A stretch of 64,000 nt of DNA, from contig CAXXEF010000001.1 of the NCBI GenBank assembly GCA_963677825.2, positions 2,294,001-2,358,000 on the forward strand, read 5' to 3'. Positions 33,876 to 42,446 of the stretch are shown here, piece after piece. This stretch comes from Sporobacter sp963677825 (GTDB taxonomy: Bacteria > Bacillota > Clostridia > Oscillospirales > Oscillospiraceae). Made by a program: the position numbers and the translations under genes. Below the pieces are notes generated by a model. The model had not been told where the DNA came from. It did not search any database and worked only from the letters and a program-made list of their open reading frames with translations. Position 1 is the first letter of the stretch. Each line of letters starts with the position of its first letter.

Positions 33876-35333
33876 CTATGTTGACTCGGCTGTTTTTGTA
33901 AAACGTTCGAGCTGGTATGACATGAGAAGGTGAAGCCGAATATCCGCAGACTCCAGATCGAGCCCTGTTAGTAGGACAATTCTCTCAATTCGGTAAAGCA
34001 GAGTGCTCCGGTGTATAGTGAGTGTTTTAGCAGTCTTGACATAATTCCTTTCACATTGAAGATAAGCTTCAAGCGTTTCATATAACTGCGTATGATGCTT
34101 TTCGTCATAAGCGCGCAGAATCAGCAGCGCCGGATGCGCGGGACTGACCGGTTCGTTTTTTACAATCAAGGAAAAGCAGTAGCGAAGAGCCGCGTCTTCG
34201 AAGCCGATGATGCGTTTTGTGGGTTTCCGTCCGCAATCGGCAGCAATGAGCGCTTGCTCGTAGCTCTTTCTCAGCTGAAAGATATCCGTAAAAAGCGCAC
34301 TTCGTCCGCAATGGCAGCTTGCTCTTTCCAACAGAAAATTGAGTTCTTTCTCGAATACCGCGATATCAAGTAATGAAGAATTGACAATGAACAGCAGGTT
34401 GTCCTCAAAGTGCAGGTAGAACACCGCGCCGGCTTGCTCGATTTTCCGGTCGAGCGCGTTTTTCATAACGACGGTTTCCTCATCATGCTGCATGACATAA
34501 ACATACTTGGTATCGTTTCTCCGCCAATTAAGAGACTCGATCCTGCGGTAAACATCCTCGCCCTTCACGCATCTTCCGGTCATAATTTGCTGAAATACAC
34601 CGGACTTTTCAACGAGCTCCTCCTGATCCTGATGGATTTCCATCCAGCGTTCCACGATATCGCCGAGCTCATCCTGGACGTCCATCTCGCCGCGAGATGC
34701 CTGTCTGTCAAAGCGTGATGTCACAAGCCATCCTCTGTGCTGACCTCTGAAAAAGAGATTCCGGACGGCGTTGTGCGCGTCTAACAGTTCTATTTGATAG
34801 CTTTGCGGATTATTGCTGCGAAGGCGTCTGTCCTGATTTAGATCGATGATTTGATCAAGCGTCATTATGTGGTCACGGGTGACAGCGGCGACGGTGGGAT
34901 GCTTGACGATTTGATCGTCAATACCGCAATAGGCGTAGACGTAAAAGGATGGGTCGCCTAAAAACAGCGGACAGTTAAATATCGGACAGCTGTCCGCCAG
35001 CATGTCCTGCAGAGAGTATTCTGTCTTCAGCTTTTCGCGAATCGAGTCAGACCAGGTGTTATAAAAATCGAATGCGTTGAGAATTTCATTGAGTATTTCG
35101 TTAATATCCTCGGCGTCCAAAATCAGCAGATCGTGTTGTTGCGCACAGATAATCTGATCGGGCATACCATCAATAAAATCACTAGCCGCCCCTAGATAGA
35201 CGGTTGAAGCATCCATACGCTGATTCTCAGAATATAGGCGAACATTTCTGAGCGTCCGCCTGCCATCCTGTATTTTTATTTGCGGGTTGTAGCATTTTAG
35301 CCAGTCGGCCAGCACCCACATGCTCAGTCTCAT
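33876..35333 (-). CDS. PucR-type transcription regulator (first of two paralogues)
   Basis: A 485-residue regulator. The C-terminal part (about 405-475: YLQCERNYVKTAKTLTIHRS, then LLYRIERIVLLTG) is the PucR C-terminal helix-turn-helix. A central region (about 285-400) has the PucR-type GGDEF-like fold. The N-terminal region shares FYNTW (about 130) with FYNQW in the second regulator at 38417-39964, so the two arose by duplication. It is divergent from a URO-D gene at 35555 with 221 bases between, the usual layout for a regulator and its target. Effector unknown. Confidence 0.87.
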   Translation of the reverse strand: MRLSMWVLADWLKCYNPQIKIQDGRRTLRNVRLYSENQRMDASTVYLGAASDFIDGMPDQIICAQQHDLLILDAEDINEILNEILNAFDFYNTWSDSIREKLKTEYSLQDMLADSCPIFNCPLFLGDPSFYVYAYCGIDDQIVKHPTVAAVTRDHIMTLDQIIDLNQDRRLRSNNPQSYQIELLDAHNAVRNLFFRGQHRGWLVTSRFDRQASRGEMDVQDELGDIVERWMEIHQDQEELVEKSGVFQQIMTGRCVKGEDVYRRIESLNWRRNDTKYVYVMQHDEETVVMKNALDRKIEQAGAVFYLHFEDNLLFIVNSSLLDIAVFEKELNFLLERASCHCGRSALFTDIFQLRKSYEQALIAADCGRKPTKRIIGFEDAALRYCFSLIVKNEPVSPAHPALLILRAYDEKHHTQLYETLEAYLQCERNYVKTAKTLTIHRSTLLYRIERIVLLTGLDLESADIRLHLLMSYQLERFTKTAEST

Positions 35334-35554
35334 AAGTCACACCACCCTCGTACGAATCGTACTAAAGCTACGCTGCGGAGCTTTTCATTTTCAAGCTTAT
35401 CATACGTAGCTTATTGATACAAGTGTCGTCTATAATGAATATAGGCAGAAGAGATTCGAGCGGGTATTTTGTCAATATTCACAATGCTGTTTGAAATAGT
35501 AATCATTCTGTCATCCGCAAGAAATCGGTAAATTACGAAAAGGAGATTGTGAAA

Positions 35555-36523
35555 ATGAATCAACGTGAAAATTTCTTTGCGATGCTCAATGGTGAAAAGC
35601 CGGAGTTTGTTCCCATGACAGGAATGTATTGTAAACTGTTCTTCATTCCAGGTGATATCGAAGCGTCTAATTTTGTCGGCATGGACGGGTTCGGTGTGAA
35701 TTGGATCGAGGAAAAGACCGGGTCGATACCGCAACCCGGAAGATTTTTGTTTGAGGATATGGTAGACTGGAAAAAATACGTGAAATTCCCCAATATAGAT
35801 TCAATAGACTATAAAGCGATCGCCGCCGCGGAGCTTGCCGATTTTAACCGCGACGAGCAGATTCTCCTTTCGCCTGCTGCCATTGTTGGTCCGTTTACGC
35901 GACTAAATTCCATGATAGGCTTTGAAAACGCGCTGATCGCGCTTGTCACCGAACCGGAAGCCTGCCTTGAATTCTTCGATGCGTTAGCAGAGTGGCAAGT
36001 CAGACGGATTAACAAAATTATTGACGCGTACCAGCCGGACGTTATGTGGTATACTGATGATCTGGCTCACGCAAGAGGTCTTTTTATGTCGCCTGAAACG
36101 TACTATAACATTATTAGACCGTCTATAAAGAAGATGATCGACGCCATTACGTCCCGAGGCGTCATCTGCGATTTCCATTGCTGCGGAAAATGCGAATCTA
36201 TCGTTGACGATTTTGTCGAATTGGGCTGCAGAATGTGGAATCCAGCTCAGATATCAAACGACATCGTGGGGATTCAAAAAAAATATGGCAACCGTCTCAT
36301 CATCGAGGGCGGCTGGGATACCTCGGGCCGTCCTGGGAGTCCCGTTGCATCGGAGCAGGAAATTTGCGACGAAGTCGAAAGATGTATAGATACTTATGGT
36401 AAATTCGGCAATTACATCATGCTCCCGGTTATGTTTAATGAGCGGGGAAACTCGCTGGTCGTAGGGGATTCAAGGCTCCCGGCACTTGCCGCGACATATG
36501 CCAGAGTTTGCCCACTGGAGTGA
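35555..36523 (+). CDS. URO-D-fold protein, MtaA/CmuA-like (copy 1)
   Basis: A 322-residue protein with the uroporphyrinogen-decarboxylase fold used by corrinoid-dependent methyltransferases (MtaA, CmuA, MtvB). True HemE motifs are absent. Seen: FVPMTGMY near the start, YTDDLAHARGLFMSPE (about 167), and a metal-binding segment DFHCCGKC with His208, Cys209, Cys210 and Cys213. The ATG at 35555 is 9 bases after AGGAG and is favoured over GTG 35549. First gene of a unit with the split CobW pair. The substrate is unknown; methyl transfer is inference from fold. Confidence 0.82.
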   Translation: MNQRENFFAMLNGEKPEFVPMTGMYCKLFFIPGDIEASNFVGMDGFGVNWIEEKTGSIPQPGRFLFEDMVDWKKYVKFPNIDSIDYKAIAAAELADFNRDEQILLSPAAIVGPFTRLNSMIGFENALIALVTEPEACLEFFDALAEWQVRRINKIIDAYQPDVMWYTDDLAHARGLFMSPETYYNIIRPSIKKMIDAITSRGVICDFHCCGKCESIVDDFVELGCRMWNPAQISNDIVGIQKKYGNRLIIEGGWDTSGRPGSPVASEQEICDEVERCIDTYGKFGNYIMLPVMFNERGNSLVVGDSRLPALAATYARVCPLE

Positions 36524-36604
36524 TAGGGGCAGTTGAATGTAATACGCGATGGTCCGGCAGCGCACAGCTGTCGGACCTGTCGTAACGATGGAGGGATAGA
36601 TATA

Positions 36605-37213
36605 TTGAAGATATTGATTTTTGGCGGTTTTCTCGGCTCCGGAAAAACGACGATTATTAAGCATGTTGTCCGCAGTATCGCAGGCCGCGGCCAAAGCGTC
36701 GCCGTCATAGAAAATGAAATCGGCGATGTCGGCATTGATCAGGATATTATCGGCGAAACGGGCGTGACGGTGACACCGATTTTCGGCGGTTGCGTCTGCT
36801 GCGAGCTCACCGGCAATCTATTCCAAGGCATCAAAAAAATCAAAGCCGACATTTCTCCCGATTGGCTCATCGTCGAATGCACCGGCCTTGCGATGATGAC
36901 AGAGATTATCGACGCGTTTCATAAATACGGCGATCCTGACGTTCCGGCCATTACCATCTCTGTTGTTGATAATTCCAGATTTGAAGTGCTTATGAGGGCG
37001 ATGCGCTCTATCATCGAGGCGCAGCTCGATGGCGTCGACGCTGTGATGGTCAATAAAACAGATATCACACCGCTGACGTCGGAACGAGAAGCGCTCATAT
37101 CAGAGCTGTCCGGCCAGGCTGATATTCTGCCGATTGCCGCTGCGCAAACGGCACCTGAAGAAATGTGGGATTTAATGTCAGGACTAATTAGCCGAATTCT
37201 TGTGGAGGAATAA
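36605..37213 (+). CDS. CobW/COG0523-type GTPase, lacking its C-terminal domain
   Basis: A 202-residue P-loop GTPase of the G3E family: Walker A GGFLGSGKTT (residues 7-16), the metal-binding GGCVCCELTG with Cys63, Cys65 and Cys66, DWLIVECTGLA, and the guanine motif NKTD. These proteins deliver metals to target enzymes. The usual His-rich stretch and CobW C-terminal domain are missing here and appear in the next reading frame. Start is TTG 36605, since GGAGGG precedes it and the family begins at KILIFGGFLGSGKTT. The next gene starts 4 bases after its stop. Confidence 0.85.
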   Translation: MKILIFGGFLGSGKTTIIKHVVRSIAGRGQSVAVIENEIGDVGIDQDIIGETGVTVTPIFGGCVCCELTGNLFQGIKKIKADISPDWLIVECTGLAMMTEIIDAFHKYGDPDVPAITISVVDNSRFEVLMRAMRSIIEAQLDGVDAVMVNKTDITPLTSEREALISELSGQADILPIAAAQTAPEEMWDLMSGLISRILVEE

Positions 37214-37217
37214 CGCA

Positions 37218-37799
37218 ATGAGTAAAAACTCTGAACACGGCGCATCAGAATGCGATGATCCGCGTTGCGGTTGTCACCATGAGCACCATGAGCACGATCA
37301 CCATGAGCACGATCACCATGAGCATGATCACCATGAGCATGATCACCACGAGCACCACGATCATCATGAGCACGATCATCATGAGCACGATCATCATGAG
37401 CACGATCATCATGAGCACGATCATCAGGCGGCAAGCGGCAGTCATGCTTCCAAGATCATAAATAATTCTATGGTAATGAGCAGGAACTGGAGCATTCGGA
37501 CAAAAAGCCCGGTAACCTGCGCCGAAGTCGAGCAGCGGTTCAGAAAAGGCTTCTTGGAAATAGGCGATTTATTGGCTGTAGACGGCGTGATTCTCGGTCA
37601 CCTTAAAGGGACAGTTAAAGTTCAAAGCGGTGCCTTTTTGAGATTTTCTTTAACAAGGCAAGGCGAAATTGATATCACCCACTCAGAGAATTGGGATGCT
37701 CTGGAGAGCGCCAGTTCGCTCGATGTTATTATAAATATCCTTTCAGTGCAGAAGGCGAGCTTGTCGATAGAGCAGTTTTTTGACTTTTCCGATTTATAA
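37218..37799 (+). CDS. His-rich metal-binding protein, partner of the GTPase
   Basis: A 193-residue protein. Residues about 20-69 are His, Glu and Asp in HEHDH units, a strong metal-binding stretch. About residues 85-193 form a globular region (WSIRTKSPVTCAEVEQRFRK, then GVILGHLKGTVKVQSGAFLR) that I read as a CobW C-terminal-like domain. GGAGG precedes the ATG. Together with the GTPase just upstream it would rebuild a normal COG0523 protein. The metal is not known; zinc, cobalt or nickel would fit. Gene written with a 15-base tandem repeat (37275-37424). Confidence 0.8.
   Translation: MSKNSEHGASECDDPRCGCHHEHHEHDHHEHDHHEHDHHEHDHHEHHDHHEHDHHEHDHHEHDHHEHDHQAASGSHASKIINNSMVMSRNWSIRTKSPVTCAEVEQRFRKGFLEIGDLLAVDGVILGHLKGTVKVQSGAFLRFSLTRQGEIDITHSENWDALESASSLDVIINILSVQKASLSIEQFFDFSDL
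37275..37424 (+). repeat. 15-base coding tandem repeat
   Basis: About ten copies of a 15-base unit related to CATGAGCACGATCAC, coding HEHDH. Sequence drift (CAC versus CAT, one copy with HHD) shows it is not perfectly fresh. Such repeats change length by slippage. Confidence 0.92.
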
Positions 37800-38087
37800 A
37801 GGCAGCAAGATATTAGTAAGTGCGGCTATGACGCCGGATTAGTTCGGCAAGCAGGGTATTTGGTACAACAGAATCGTTCAACGCCGCCAGAGCTGCGTGC
37901 TCAGGCGACGTGAAATCGTTGCGTGATGCTTGGTTCTGTGTCAATATAACTTTATTAGATTTCTTTGCTGATCGTTTGCGCTAAACCCGCAAACCCATCG
38001 AAACACCAGATTCATTTGGCGAGTGGGTATAATATCGATGTGCAGGGTCACGCCAGAGTGAGCTAATAAATTATTGGAGGTACACTT

Positions 38088-38342
38088 ATGTCTTGTTATT
38101 TTGTTATCGCCGTCCGGATGGACAACCGCGTCAGTAATGCCGTGCATTTCCAGCAGACGCTTACGGAAAACGGCTGTCGAATCAAAGCGCGGTTAGGACT
38201 GCATGAGATCGGGGAGGATCTGTGCGCCAACGACGGGCTGATCGTCCTGCAGCCCTGCGGCGACAAAGCTGCTGTCGAGCAGCTGACGGCCGATCTCAAT
38301 AAGCTTGAGGGCGTAACCGCCAAGCTTATTGATCTGAATTAG
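38088..38342 (+). CDS. Small ACT-like protein, TM1266/hydrogenase-regulator type
   Basis: An 84-residue protein. The pattern YFVIAVRMDNRVSNAVHFQ, then GCRIKARLGLHEI, GLIVLQPCGD and LNKLEGVTAKLIDL has the order of the TM1266-like family (putative iron-only hydrogenase regulators), an ACT-like fold that often binds small ligands. GGAGGT precedes its ATG. No hydrogenase gene is present. The 288 bases before it (37800-38087) hold no gene. Confidence 0.6.
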   Translation: MSCYFVIAVRMDNRVSNAVHFQQTLTENGCRIKARLGLHEIGEDLCANDGLIVLQPCGDKAAVEQLTADLNKLEGVTAKLIDLN

Positions 38343-38357
38343 CTGAAAATCGGATTA

Positions 38358-38402
38358 AAAAAGCCGGGAAACTCGCATGATAGCGGGTTTACCGGCTTTC
38401 TT
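38358..38402. terminator. Bidirectional terminator
   Basis: AAAGCCGG with an inner GAAACTCGC pairs with GCGGGTTTACCGGCTTT. It is shared by the converging small ACT-like gene and the second PucR gene. Confidence 0.85.
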
Positions 38403-38416
38403 TAAGTTGACAGCAG

Positions 38417-39964
38417 CTAATGCGGGCTGACGTCCAGATCGATACCCGTGTGAGAGATTAGATTGATAGAGAATTTATAGTACATGACTAAAAGTGGATC
38501 GTCAAAATCAAACAGAAAAATACTCTTGATCTTTTTCAGCCGATAAATCAAGGTCGTCCGATGGATAAACAGCCTTTTGGCTGTTTTTTCAATATGCATA
38601 TCATTTTCCAGAAACGTCTTGAATGTTTGATAATAATCGGTGTTGTTCAGCGCGTCACGCCGCAGCAGGTCGATGATACCGGTAGGGCATACGGCAATCG
38701 CCGGCAGCTCCGTGATACTTTGTTCAATGATGTAATAGGGCGCGACGCTGCTGAAGCGCTGGATCCATTGGTCGTTCCACAGGCGCAGACCGATTTTCAG
38801 CGCCAGCTCAGCTTGTTTATACATGCTGACCAAATTATTAAAGCCGCAGATGACGTTGCTGACACCGACCTTCATGTTCATGTCGCGCATATATTCGGCG
38901 AAGGCGCTCGTAATGTCGGCAGTGTTAGCGGGCGCCTGACTCCAGTTATAAACCGCGACGATATTATCGTTATGCCGGAAGACCTCGGCCCGGGTGATGA
39001 GTTTTTTAAGATGCTTGCAAATTACCCAGGAAGTATTGCCTAGCATGCTGAAGGAATCTTTTATAAAAACCAAGCATAAATAATAATCGCCGCTACGCCA
39101 ACCCTGTTCCCGAATTATCTTGTTTATGTAGCTTTCATCTTTCGTCTTTCCGTCCAGCACGTGGGACAAGAATGAACTGAATGACTGCAGTTCACCGGCG
39201 AGGTTGTCCGCGCAGTTTGAAAAAAGGACCTGAACATATTCGCTCAAGTGCTGCAGCAGCTTCAAATCGGCTGAATCAAGCGGGCTTTTTCTGTCTGTAA
39301 TAACGATTCTGCAATAGAACTCTCCGTTTATCGAGATGTTTTGTGCCATCGTCCTATGGCCTGTGACCGCTGAAAAAAACGGCACTTGGTATGAAAGGGA
39401 ATCCTGAAAAACCCGATCCTCTAAAAAAGTGCGCTGATAATCGTGGCTCAGCCGCTGCTCCGAGTTTTTTAAATAGGTATTGTAATCCTCCGCCTCAGAT
39501 ACCTCGTTTGTTTCGGCAATGCATTCAAACGCCGCATTGTGAACAACGATGGTATTGCGAAATACCTGAGCACTGCAGTCAATCAGGTTTTGGATTGTTC
39601 CGTGCGACTTGAGAACACGCTGCAGGTTGAAATCCCACTGGTTATAAAAAACAAACGCGCCGTTAATCGCGTTGAAGACAGCTTCGGCAGATTCACTGTC
39701 GCTGAATTCAATTATGCACTTGCATCGGTCGATAAGTGCCGGATCCGGTTTGCCGATTGCCGCGAGCGCTGCGCAATCATGAACGATTAAGTTTTCCTCA
39801 TTTTTGCGCAAATCAAGCAGATAAATCCGATCAGGCCGAGGAATCGTATCGGCGGTCGCAAATTCTACTGAAAACAAAGTAAGGTCTTCGCTGAGCTGAC
39901 CGTGAACAGTACAAGGATATTGCGACAAAATATACCGGTGTATTAGTGCAATACTTATAAACAT
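38417..39964 (-). CDS. PucR-type transcription regulator (second paralogue)
   Basis: A 515-residue regulator of the same layout as the one at 33876: shared FYNQW in the N-terminal half, and a C-terminal helix-turn-helix (FLENDMHIEKTAKRLFIHRT and LIYRLKKI). Divergent from the URO-D copy 2 operon at 40340, so it probably controls that operon. TAGGAG precedes the ATG. Confidence 0.85.
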   Translation of the reverse strand: MFISIALIHRYILSQYPCTVHGQLSEDLTLFSVEFATADTIPRPDRIYLLDLRKNEENLIVHDCAALAAIGKPDPALIDRCKCIIEFSDSESAEAVFNAINGAFVFYNQWDFNLQRVLKSHGTIQNLIDCSAQVFRNTIVVHNAAFECIAETNEVSEAEDYNTYLKNSEQRLSHDYQRTFLEDRVFQDSLSYQVPFFSAVTGHRTMAQNISINGEFYCRIVITDRKSPLDSADLKLLQHLSEYVQVLFSNCADNLAGELQSFSSFLSHVLDGKTKDESYINKIIREQGWRSGDYYLCLVFIKDSFSMLGNTSWVICKHLKKLITRAEVFRHNDNIVAVYNWSQAPANTADITSAFAEYMRDMNMKVGVSNVICGFNNLVSMYKQAELALKIGLRLWNDQWIQRFSSVAPYYIIEQSITELPAIAVCPTGIIDLLRRDALNNTDYYQTFKTFLENDMHIEKTAKRLFIHRTTLIYRLKKIKSIFLFDFDDPLLVMYYKFSINLISHTGIDLDVSPH

Positions 39965-40339
39965 GACTGTCCACTCCTACCTATTAATGAAATTGCCTGG
40001 GGAAAAATGCGATATGTTGATGAATTGACTTTGATAGGCAATATAGCTAAGATGATTATATACTAAACAGCGAAAGATGGTCAATATGCAAGAATATTTT
40101 TGGCCGACGATCAATAAGCTACACCGGCGCTGATATACGCCGTTCTGCAATCGGCGTACGGGAAGGGCTTGGCCTTATGCCAGATACCCTTTCGCCTGTG
40201 ACAAAATATTTAAGCCGAAAGACGGCATGTTTTTAGCTGAACGCATTTGCCGTAATCCCGCGCTGGGGCTGATGCGGATTTATTATCCAATTTAATGGTG
40301 CACTGAATTATACACAGAATTGCGGAAGGGATGATCTAT
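39965..40339. other. 375-base divergent regulatory gap
   Basis: No gene is seen. The part near 40010-40110 is AT-rich. A hairpin TACGCCG/CGGCGTA lies at 40136-40158. No full -35/-10 pair is clear. As the space between a regulator and its likely target, it should hold operators for the PucR protein. Confidence 0.5.
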
Positions 40340-41332
40340 TTGTTTAACGATAGGCAGAATTTTATTGAAACAATTACCTGGGGGCATCCGCAATATCTCA
40401 GCACCGATTTCGGCCCGCTGGCGATGATCCGTGAACCGGGAAAGGGCTATGACGAGCAGTCTAAAGACATCTGGGGCGTGAAGTGGGGCGTCGGCGCCGA
40501 CGACGTCAGCAACCGCCCGTGCGTCATTCCTGGCTACGATGTTGTTACGGATATTGAGCGGTGGCGCGAGCAGCTGATCATCCCGGATTTGGACAGCGAC
40601 AAATTTGACTACAAAAAAGCAGCCGACGAGGCGGCGAAAATCGACCGTGACGAGAAAATCGTCTGCCTGAATTGCACGGGCGGCGTATTTGAGCGCGCGC
40701 ATTTTTTGCGCGGATTTGAAAACAGCCTGACAGACCTCCTGCTGGAGCCGGAGCTGACGGCCGAGTTTCTGGACGCCATTGCCGAAGTGAAAATTGCGCT
40801 GATACAAAAAACCTGGGAGGCGGCCCGGTTCGAAGCCATCTTTTATCACGACGACTGGGGGTCCAAGCACAGCTTGTTCTTCAAGCCTGAAACGTGGCGG
40901 GAACTGATTAAGCCGCGGCACACACGTGTCGTCAACGCCGTCAAGCAGCTGGGCGACGGCAACGTCATCTTTATCCATCACAGCGACACGTTCTTGGAGC
41001 CGCTGATTCCGGATATGATTGAAATGGGCATTGACGTGTGGCAGGGCTGCATCCCTCAAAACGACATTGTAAAGCTCCAGAAAACGTATCGCGGACAGAT
41101 CGCGTTTATGGGCGGTATCGACATTGCTAAGATCGACCGGCCCAACTACGATGAAGCAGAAATCAGAGCCGAGGTGCGCCGAGCGATCGACACCTACGCA
41201 CCGCACGGCGGATTTATCCCGGGCGTGCCGAGCGGCGGCGCACTCCATGATGAAGTCCAGCGGATTTATCTTGACGAGGTTAATACATACGCGCAGGCGT
41301 ATTCAAAAAACCATTTCAAAACGGAGGTTTAA
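40340..41332 (+). CDS. URO-D-fold protein, MtaA/CmuA-like (copy 2)
   Basis: A 330-residue member of the same superfamily. YHDDWGSKHSLFFKPETWRE (about 170) is the signature it shares with copies 3-5. At the place where MtaA has His-x-Cys, this one reads IHHSDTF (His213, His214, Asp216) with no cysteine, so its metal site must differ or be lost. TTG 40340 is 9 bases after GGAAGGG; ATG 40331 would be too close to it. It is directly followed by copy 3 (1 base between stop and ATG), so the two are translationally coupled. Confidence 0.82.
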   Translation: MFNDRQNFIETITWGHPQYLSTDFGPLAMIREPGKGYDEQSKDIWGVKWGVGADDVSNRPCVIPGYDVVTDIERWREQLIIPDLDSDKFDYKKAADEAAKIDRDEKIVCLNCTGGVFERAHFLRGFENSLTDLLLEPELTAEFLDAIAEVKIALIQKTWEAARFEAIFYHDDWGSKHSLFFKPETWRELIKPRHTRVVNAVKQLGDGNVIFIHHSDTFLEPLIPDMIEMGIDVWQGCIPQNDIVKLQKTYRGQIAFMGGIDIAKIDRPNYDEAEIRAEVRRAIDTYAPHGGFIPGVPSGGALHDEVQRIYLDEVNTYAQAYSKNHFKTEV

Positions 41333-41333
41333 C

Positions 41334-42401
41334 ATGAAGAGAATCCCGTTTTCAGAAGACGAGCTGCAGATTGTCGGCACCTATCCACCGACGATGCTGC
41401 AGGGGAAATCTGTCGATAAGCTCAACACCCCGATCAGTGCCAAAGAGAACTTGCTGGCGCTCTTAAGAAACGAAGCACCGCTGTGGCTGCCCAACGGCGA
41501 CTACATCACGTTTACGCCCGGAATTGTACCGGACAACGTCGCCCGCGGTTCTGTAATAGAAGCCGAGCTGCCCGAGCCAACCGGCGGGCTGGATATGTTC
41601 GGTGTCGATTGGGAGTACATAGTAGACGTCGGCGGCTCGATGGTCCGGCCCGGCAAGCCGATGCTCGAAGACGCCAACGACTGGAAAGAGGCCATTAAAT
41701 TCCCGGATATCGACAGCTGGGACTGGGAAGGCTGCGCCGAGCGTAACCGGGCGTTTCTCGGCAGCGGCGATGAAGCCGTGTGGATCACATTTTACACCGG
41801 CCTTTTTGAGCGCCTGATCTCCTTTATGGATTTTGAAAACGCCGCCGTCGCGATGATCGACGAAGATCAAAAGGAAGCGGTCAAAGCGCTGTTTTCTGCA
41901 CTTTGCGATTTGTACGAGCAGATTTTTGACCGGTTTATTGAGTACTTCGGCATGACGGGTATCCTCTTCCACGACGACTGGGGATCACAGAAGTCGCCGT
42001 TTTTCTCCAGCAACACGTTTAGAGAAATGATATTGCCGTACATGCAGCGGCTGACGTCATTTTGTCATGACAGAAACGTTATCTTTGAACTGCACAGCTG
42101 CGGACGGTCCGACTTGCTGATTGACGCGATTGTTGAAACTGGCATCGATATGTGGCGGCCGCAGGTCATGAATGATCTGGAAATGCTGTATCGCGATTAC
42201 GGCGACAAATTTAAGCTTGGCGTTCGTCAGCCGATGTTTCCAAAGGACGCCACGGACGAGCAAAAGCTGCAGGCGGCGAAAGATATGGTCAAGAAATACA
42301 GTCTGCCGGGCCGTTATGTGCACACCATGTCGCATTTTCAGGACCCGGTGTTCAGAAAAGCGCTATACAAAGAAAGCCGGATCGCGTATAACAATTATTA
42401 A
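41334..42401 (+). CDS. URO-D-fold protein, MtaA/CmuA-like (copy 3)
   Basis: A 355-residue protein of the group that includes copies 4 and 5: GGSMVRPGKP (about 100), FPDIDSWDWEGCAE, HDDWGSQKSPFF, LHSCGRSD (His254, Cys256). Near the end, where copies 4 and 5 have KYCR or KFCR, it has KYSL, so the third presumed ligand is Ser. ACGGAGG precedes the ATG. Operon with copy 2 and the transporter downstream. Function is inferred from fold only. Confidence 0.85.
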   Translation: MKRIPFSEDELQIVGTYPPTMLQGKSVDKLNTPISAKENLLALLRNEAPLWLPNGDYITFTPGIVPDNVARGSVIEAELPEPTGGLDMFGVDWEYIVDVGGSMVRPGKPMLEDANDWKEAIKFPDIDSWDWEGCAERNRAFLGSGDEAVWITFYTGLFERLISFMDFENAAVAMIDEDQKEAVKALFSALCDLYEQIFDRFIEYFGMTGILFHDDWGSQKSPFFSSNTFREMILPYMQRLTSFCHDRNVIFELHSCGRSDLLIDAIVETGIDMWRPQVMNDLEMLYRDYGDKFKLGVRQPMFPKDATDEQKLQAAKDMVKKYSLPGRYVHTMSHFQDPVFRKALYKESRIAYNNY

Positions 42402-42446
42402 AGATCAGCATATCCCGGGAATAAAGTGTACAAATGGGAGAGGTTT

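Noticed and set aside
37275..37424. Tandem repeats that could be taken as a CRISPR array
   Set aside because: The unit is 15 bases, without spacers, and is an in-frame coding repeat; no cas genes are present.
37245..37445. A minus-strand frame with MMIVLMMIVL repeats that looks like a membrane peptide
   Set aside because: It is simply the complement of the His-rich repeat.
40292..41248. A 318-codon minus-strand frame
   Set aside because: It is opposite URO-D copy 2, whose motifs and ribosome binding site are clear; the shadow has no domain I can see.
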